DNA of 64,000 nt, from assembly GCA_019055375.1 (NCBI GenBank), contig JAHQIW010000330.1:124001-188000 (forward strand). The letters are read 5' to 3'. Positions 58,050 through 64,000 of this stretch are shown here, in pieces (the first letter of the stretch is position 1; every line of letters starts with the position of its first letter). This stretch comes from Parelaphostrongylus tenuis (taxonomy: Eukaryota > Nematoda > Chromadorea > Rhabditida > Metastrongylidae). The notes beneath the pieces were generated by a model that had not been told where the DNA came from, did not search any database, and saw only the letters and a list, made by a program, of their open reading frames with translations. A program made the position numbers and the translations under genes.

Positions 58050-59775
58050 CATCTAGAAAGGAATCAACGCAGTTTCATACACCTCAATCCGAATACCCCA
58101 TAATAACAGGAAACAACTTTTGAGTTCGTCAAAACTCGGATTTTGGTTCAGTGGGACCAGTACTGTAGGTACATGTGTACTTCCCAATGTTCCAGTGGTT
58201 TGGGTGTAGGCTTTTGACCAAATCAACATCACTGGCACACTCTGCATACACCAAAGCGTAACAATGGCTTGAATATGCGCATACGACCTTGTGTATGCGG
58301 AATACTTAAGTGTTTCCGGTGTATCAATGAAAGAAACTTCATCTTCTAAATCAACGACAATCGTGTTGACTTCTGGTCTTCGCTCACTCTCTTGTCTGTC
58401 ATGTGAGCACAAGCAGCGTATTATCGCGCGAACTCTTCAAAAACATATTATGTCATATTTTAAGACTTTATGGTGGAATGGGCCGCTTGAGGATACATGC
58501 AGCCCCAGTCAATTACCATAATCACTTCGTTGTTTAGCATAAACAGAGGAGGGATCCCACATAGGTGTGTGATGTACGTGAGATCGTCGGATGTGTTGTA
58601 TGCTGATTTGACATGGTTTTTTCTGGAACTGTGAAATAGGCGTGTTATGGTGTTCGAAAGTTTCCACCACGGACAGATCAACTAGTATGGACCAAAGTTA
58701 AGTTCTTAGAACATCCAAGTTAATCACTCGAGTGTATAACCAACACTATGTTTGTGTATACTGCACGGCTTTGAAATACGTTCGAACACTTCACCTGCAT
58801 AGTTTCAACTCCGATTGATTGAGCAGACATATGGCGGATTGTTCCTGAGTTAATCAAGTGTTTCATCTTTCCAGTGCATACAAATAGATACCAGACTGAT
58901 CCGGTAGAATAAACATTGATTTGATGCATCAGCAGGTACCCAGAAGTCATCGTACAGATCAAATTTGAATTCACTCTAATGGCACCAAATATAGTTGCAT
59001 GAGAGTTAGCGCAGTATTTAGTGAGTGATTCACTGTATGATAAAGCAAGGTGATAAACAAGACAATGATCCAATCTCCTCTTCAACATTTTCTTGCAATC
59101 AAAATGCGCATTAGGGAACGCCGTAGCTTGGCTACTTCCAGAACTGCAATAATTGTTTCGATCAGCATTATACGATAATCATAAAGAACATAAACCTCAA
59201 GCACCAGCCGAAACGACACGTGAAATATTCGATCTTTGCGAAGAAAGGAAACCAATCAAATGCAAGAAGTGCCGGGATAGTACAGTGAAAAAAAGCATGA
59301 TTAATCCTCAAATGAAGAAACATGTTCTTAATAGTGATTTGTGAAAATTTCCGTTTGTTCGCTAAAGAATGCTATCATACTCTTATAGATGTTGCACTTT
59401 GGTTTGGCATCGCCGACCTCGGGAGTGACAACACGTGATCGTACGATAATCGTTTCACATAATGGTGACGATATGAGTCAGATTTACAAAGTATTCCCGC
59501 CAAATGTTTGTTTGTCAGGTTTACGATGCGGTCGATGAGCGGAACCGTCCCGTAAAAGATGATCGTTGTTGCATCAAACAACTGACGATCGACAAATAAG
59601 GCTGCTACATACGAAAACGTTTGACAGAATTGGAAGAAACAAAGCCGCTCCTGGATTTTTTTTGGCATTGTATAAGATCACCCGCAACCCATAAAACATA
59701 AAAATACTTTCTCTTGGCATACACTTTGCAGAATTCGTCGTATTCATAATGCACACCCGAACCCATGCGTGCATT
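58050..59775 (-). other. Cluster of unrecognised minus-strand open frames
   Basis: Frames of 119, 73, 122, 97 and 66 codons follow each other on the minus strand (58053-58412, 58460-58681, 58720-59088, 59375-59668, 59574-59774). This is denser than elsewhere. Alternative frames in the same stretch also read protein-like pieces, such as FDLYDDFWVPADASN near 58.9 kb and EYDEFCKVYAKRKYFYVLWV near 59.7 kb. This could be a decayed gene or transposon with frameshifts. I cannot name a family, and chance is possible. Confidence 0.25.
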
Positions 59776-59927
59776 TCGAATCGCCTTTCCTCATGAAGTC
59801 CAGTTCAAAAAAACTTTCTCAGATAGTGGTACAGAAGAAGAATGAGGTCGGGAGTGGGGGGAGAGGGAGAACCAAGTGGAACCTATTTTTTTCTCATTGC
59901 AATTTGAGAAACTGTAACAGTTGTCAC

Positions 59928-60003
59928 TATTATGGCTTCTACCTAGGTATCCTGGCTCCTACCTTTATTATGGCTTCTACCTAGGTACCCTGGCTCTTAC
60001 CTT
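59928..60003 (+). repeat. Two tandem 38 bp units
   Basis: TATTATGGCTTCTACCTAGG begins both units (59928 and 59966). The units differ at three positions or so. Confidence 0.9.
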
Positions 60004-60391
60004 ATATCAGAAACTTAGTTTAGCGAGATAGCGAAGTGGAGATTGACACAATACAAAAATTGTCACATTAATATCATGTGATTAAACTCAGTTCCCTCCT
60101 GCGTCAACTTCCAAGCAATTGACTATCAGGAAAAAATCTCGCGGTTATGGAAAAAATCGATAAAAAAATCTGTAATAATATGTGGAACTAATCCATTAAT
60201 AACAATAGTGACAATAGCGTACATACTGGCCTATTGATGCGTAATCTATGGAGCAATAGGAGTGTTGTGGAGTTTGTGAGGGAGCGAATCTTTCAATGGT
60301 TATTCATGACATATTCCAAAAAATTCCAGATGTACCATTGATCACAGGGGCGTGAATAAACGACACTTTTCCAATAACACATTCCAATAAT

Positions 60392-60738
60392 CAAAACCTT
60401 CAGACCTGAGATCGAAATGATTTGCATTGAGCGGACATTTTGTTGCATACCTACAAATGGAGACAATCATTCAGAAACGTTTCACTTTTCTAGGCGGAAT
60501 GCCTACTTTCTTTATAATTACAGCGACAAATGTACATTTTTGTTGTGATCGAAATGTTTTGTTACAAACAAGCAAAAATGTGACCTGGTAAGAAAATCAT
60601 TTCCATTTAATTAAGGTAGAAAGTAAATATTCCGCCTAGGAAAGTGAAATGTTTCTTAATGATTGCCTTCCTTCGTAGGTGTGCAACAAAATGTTCGCTC
60701 AATGCATATCATTTCGATCTCAGGTTCTAAAGGTTTTG
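60392..60738. mobile_element. Fold-back element with ~120 bp arms
   Basis: Left arm CAAAACCTTCAGACCTGAGA, GCATTGAGCGGACATTTTGT and CTTTTCTAGGCGGAAT reappear inverted at 60620-60738 with about 10-15 percent divergence. No coding capacity. A diverged trace of the arm (GAAGATCGAAATGAT) occurs at 24.01 kb. Confidence 0.85.
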
Positions 60739-60739
60739 A

Positions 60740-63700
60740 ATAAAAATCACATCAAGTGAATACGGTAATATTCGAAAATCATGAACTGATTGCGAACTGA
60801 AGCGAAATTCCAAAACTTCGATAAGATCAGAAAGTTGACAAGAACAAGGTGGAGAACTTGCAATTACGTGAAAGATTACACCGACAGTTCATTGAGCAGA
60901 AATTCACTAAGTACAACAGAAGCAATGTAAGGATTTGCCAACTTCCTAAGCTCTTTAAAATCTTCCATTTCTTCAGATGTTGTATAAGCTCTCTCCGTTT
61001 TTGTTAGTGTTGAAAATTCAACAGAAATGGTAAGTCTGTGATATCCGAACATAGCAAACTGTTCACGCTTCACATAGAACACTATAGACTTTGTACATCT
61101 TGGTTAAAAGAACAGTAAAGCAAAGAAAACCAAACAGAGATATAAAGGTGTTTGAGTATTATAAATCAGTGATTCTTGAAGTGAAGCTGAATCTCTACAA
61201 GATAAAACGGCTCTGAAGAACATTAAGTCACCTGCAAAGTCTCAGAAAAAGTTGGGAATCGGTGCAAACAATCTCGTGTCTGCTCAAGAACAATTCGAAA
61301 GAACACACTTACCTCAGTTATTGAAGTTGAGGTTACTCAAAAGTCGGTTCTTCAGATACAAGTTAATGGAGTTTCATATGGAACAACTATTTCTTAGTGA
61401 ACAATTCAATGGAGGAAACCACAGGTTCGTAATGGACTGCCACTAATGAGTTATTGACGGACAACGTCAGTCGGAGATTTTTTGCCAGCGTTTTTTTGCC
61501 CTCATAAATATTCCCATGACGTCAGCTGAATATGAAATCGAGTTCTTCGGATTTTGTTGAGTAGAAAAACACAAAAACCAGCTCTATTGACATTTTTTTG
61601 TATGGTTTTTGATACTTTTTCCAGTGCTAGTCATTCCGGTAGACGAGTTTTACTTATTTCGCTAGACGGGTTTCACTCGTTCTGATAGAAGGCAGTTGAA
61701 AACAAAGGAAACGATTAGATGTATTGACTAAAAAGCATTAGACGTAACAGATTATGTTCGTTCAACAATTCTAGAAGGATGGCAAAAGCCTCCAATATAG
61801 CATCACGGATTACAACAGCAGCTGTTTTCGCGGAAAAAAAAGCGCTGAGGGTCGGATGTGGTGCATTGACAATCAGATGGTGCACGAGAAATCCACAATA
61901 TAACACGAGATACGAGGAAGAAAACAACACTTAGGCATAAATTCTAAGCTTGTGAAACTTTATAGTGATGAGTTGCAAGATTATAAAGCATTTTGGAATA
62001 ACCTGATTTGCAAAAATACTAATACTACCACTGGTGCTTACTTAACAGAGTTTATGGCAGGACACAGAACATATATCAGAATTAAGTAGCGATTGTTGGT
62101 TCGACTTCTAGAAAACGCTTCGCCAAGTTAAGAATTGCTACTGACTATCAAAATGATGACAAGCTTCGATGTGATCATGGCAGGTAAAAAGCTTTTTTTC
62201 TGCAAATTTTTTGAATTTATTTCATAAGCGATGTTCTTTTACTCATGCTACCTTAGAAAAACGATGAATACAAGAAAACGAAAAAAAAAGTCATGTCGGC
62301 TTTTCTGCATTCGTACATTCTCACATTCCACTGAAAAGACGGCGCTTCCCGGGTAGAAAAACGATGTAATTGGTAGTCAAAGCCTTCATCACGGTGTATT
62401 AGATATTCTTTGCGACTTTGTTCTTTCATAAAGATGCAAAACTCAATGGAACGAACATCTTTATTGTTCTGATCGAGAAATTAACAAGTTTAGTGGTGAA
62501 TCGATGAATAAAAAAGGATCAACATTTCTGTTGAAGTCACTGCTTACCTCTGCGAGTTCACCAAACTTTCATAGCAGAGTGAAAAAATTTGAACAATAAA
62601 ATATTGGTCCTGTTTTACTTGTGTCTTTCCAACTTTCACTAACACTCACGTGGAATTTTGGGATCTGAGTATAGCCATCCTGTGATCACATAGGAAAAAA
62701 AAGAAAAAAATTCATTAAATGATTGTAATGAAGAGTTATTGCGATATATCTCATTCACAAGGTGATATCATTGTTATGAAGCGATCCGGATTCATTCTAT
62801 TTCAAGTGCCCTCATTCCTAAAGATTTCTGTTAAAGTTTGGAATGCCGCAGTATAATGATTTATATCAGGACAAATTTATGGTGCACATTTATGACCTAT
62901 ATGGAATCCATATTTCTTTTTACTACAGCTTATCAGATAATTTGAACATTGACCCATCAATTTCTCATTACACTTGATTGATTCGTGATAAAATGGCTGT
63001 TGAAACTCAGCAGGGTTTCGGAATGAATGCAAGGGATACGAGACTTCCAAGTAAATAAATGTTGTCACGCGCTCGATATTATTTTCAATAACTATCCAAG
63101 TAGAAACTCATAAGAATAACTGACGAAAGAGCAAACATTTCCTGAGTGGAAGGAAATTCACATCCAGTCGTCAGGCTTGGAACACTGCCATTAAGTCTTC
63201 CATAAGAAGACAAAAACACATAGTGACGTACACACTTAACAACGCCGCTATTTATGGAATACTGAAATGATGATGCCCTCGGTAGGACGAGGTTATTGCC
63301 GTAACAACAATGCTACTCAAAAATGTGGAAGGTTATAGTATCACTATGACAAACTTCGATAAAAACATAGGTATTTCAACATTCGCATAATAAGTGATTT
63401 CTGCAGGTACCACAATGAAGTTGCGAAAGCGGCCAGTATGACAAAAGGCTTCATTTTTCCGATATACTATTATGGTGAACAGAAGCTACCTTCAACTAGA
63501 CATCTTGTAATCAGCCCATAGCTTATTCAACGGAGGTGGTGCGACGGAGGGCGTCGTTCACGGAAGTGTGTTATATCAGCCTTTTCGAAACGGCGTGTAT
63601 CCATTTGATACACGACTTTCTTCAGGTTTTTATTACTGAAAAAACTCTTTGTCTCAAAATTTAGTGATTGTTTGGCTCCTAAAAGCCTTTCTTGCTACGT

Positions 63701-64000
63701 TGCACAGCGAAAGTAATGTTATGTTTCACACTCAGTTTGCTTTGTTTGCTCGGCTGGAGTCTATGAATGACTTTTTGCTGGACTTTTACCAGTCAATCGA
63801 AAGCTCAGATCTTGACAAATCTGAAACCAAAAATTCGTTTTTCAAAAAGCTTTTATGGAAAGCTATGAGAGCGAGATAAAGAAAATGTTCCTCACTCAAA
63901 TTTTTTCCGTACATTCACTAACAAGACTGTCATGACCGACAGAAACTTGATCCGTATACGCGCTGATATCAATGACAGAGCGCCTTTACTTGTTTTTTCA
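60740..64000. other. No gene recognised
   Basis: Short frames only. The longest near the edge (63649-63879, plus, ending LLWKAMRAR) has no ATG at its start and no recognised domain; it might belong to a gene beyond the window. Confidence 0.4.

Noticed and set aside
1..64000. CRISPR arrays, operons, bacterial genes
   Set aside because: No regularly spaced short repeats, no ribosome-binding-site-linked gene strings; the gene present has spliceosomal introns.

Overview
The window reads as nuclear DNA of a nematode, most likely a rhabditid or strongylid worm (inference). It is AT-rich and almost gene-free. The one clear gene has exons bounded by TTTTCAG-type acceptors and GTAAGT-like donors, and the mobile-element debris (mariner, RTE-type reverse transcriptase, tRNA-derived SINEs, fold-back elements) fits nematode genomes. 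No bacterial or organellar gene organisation is present.

One protein-coding gene is firmly supported. It is an SCP/CTDSP-family small CTD phosphatase (orthologue of C. elegans scpl-1 / vertebrate CTDSP1, by recognition) on the minus strand, from a start codon at 53613 to a stop at 32253. Eight exons join in frame to about 492 residues: a long Pro/Gln/Ser-rich N-terminal exon (53070-53613), a small exon with an ITQV motif (45937-46082), a less certain exon (35213-35407), and five exons for the complete catalytic HAD domain with DLDET and DNSPASY. Introns 1 and 2 (7.0 and 10.5 kb) are packed with transposon debris.

The left 32 kb and the right 10 kb hold no gene I can recognise. They are mosaics of (i) a tRNA-derived SINE with a GGCGCAGTGG-type A box, about 11 copies; (ii) a second SINE with a GGCCGAGTGG A box, 4 copies; (iii) a third SINE as an inverted pair at 17.0-17.7 kb; (iv) tRNA-like sequences flanked by inverted repeats, one a full fold-back element at 24.34-24.60 kb; (v) a 0.75 kb DNA element with long TIRs at 1.9 and 21.9 kb; (vi) mariner remnants at 20.2, 26.9, 43.6 and 50.0 kb; (vii) an RTE reverse-transcriptase remnant at 12.1 kb; (viii) large palindromes at 43.1 and 60.4 kb. 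Small open frames at 18.5 kb (GYHG-type repeats), 19.6 kb (four-fold 22-residue repeat), 26.35 kb (Tudor-like VFSIDHGN) and a cluster at 58-59.8 kb are of unknown status.

The most striking non-protein signal is a set of hammerhead-ribozyme-like motifs (CUGANGA, stem II, GAAA, a very short self-complementary stem III, NUH) in dispersed repeats. The best are at 26029-26069 (-), 38299-38335 (+) and 43467-43509 (+). Related or degenerate copies lie at 25189-25223, 25669-25701, 27672-27720 and, weakly, 5978-6024. They resemble type I hammerheads with tiny helix III known from animal retroelements and retrozymes. They were found by reading the sequence only and have not been tested.
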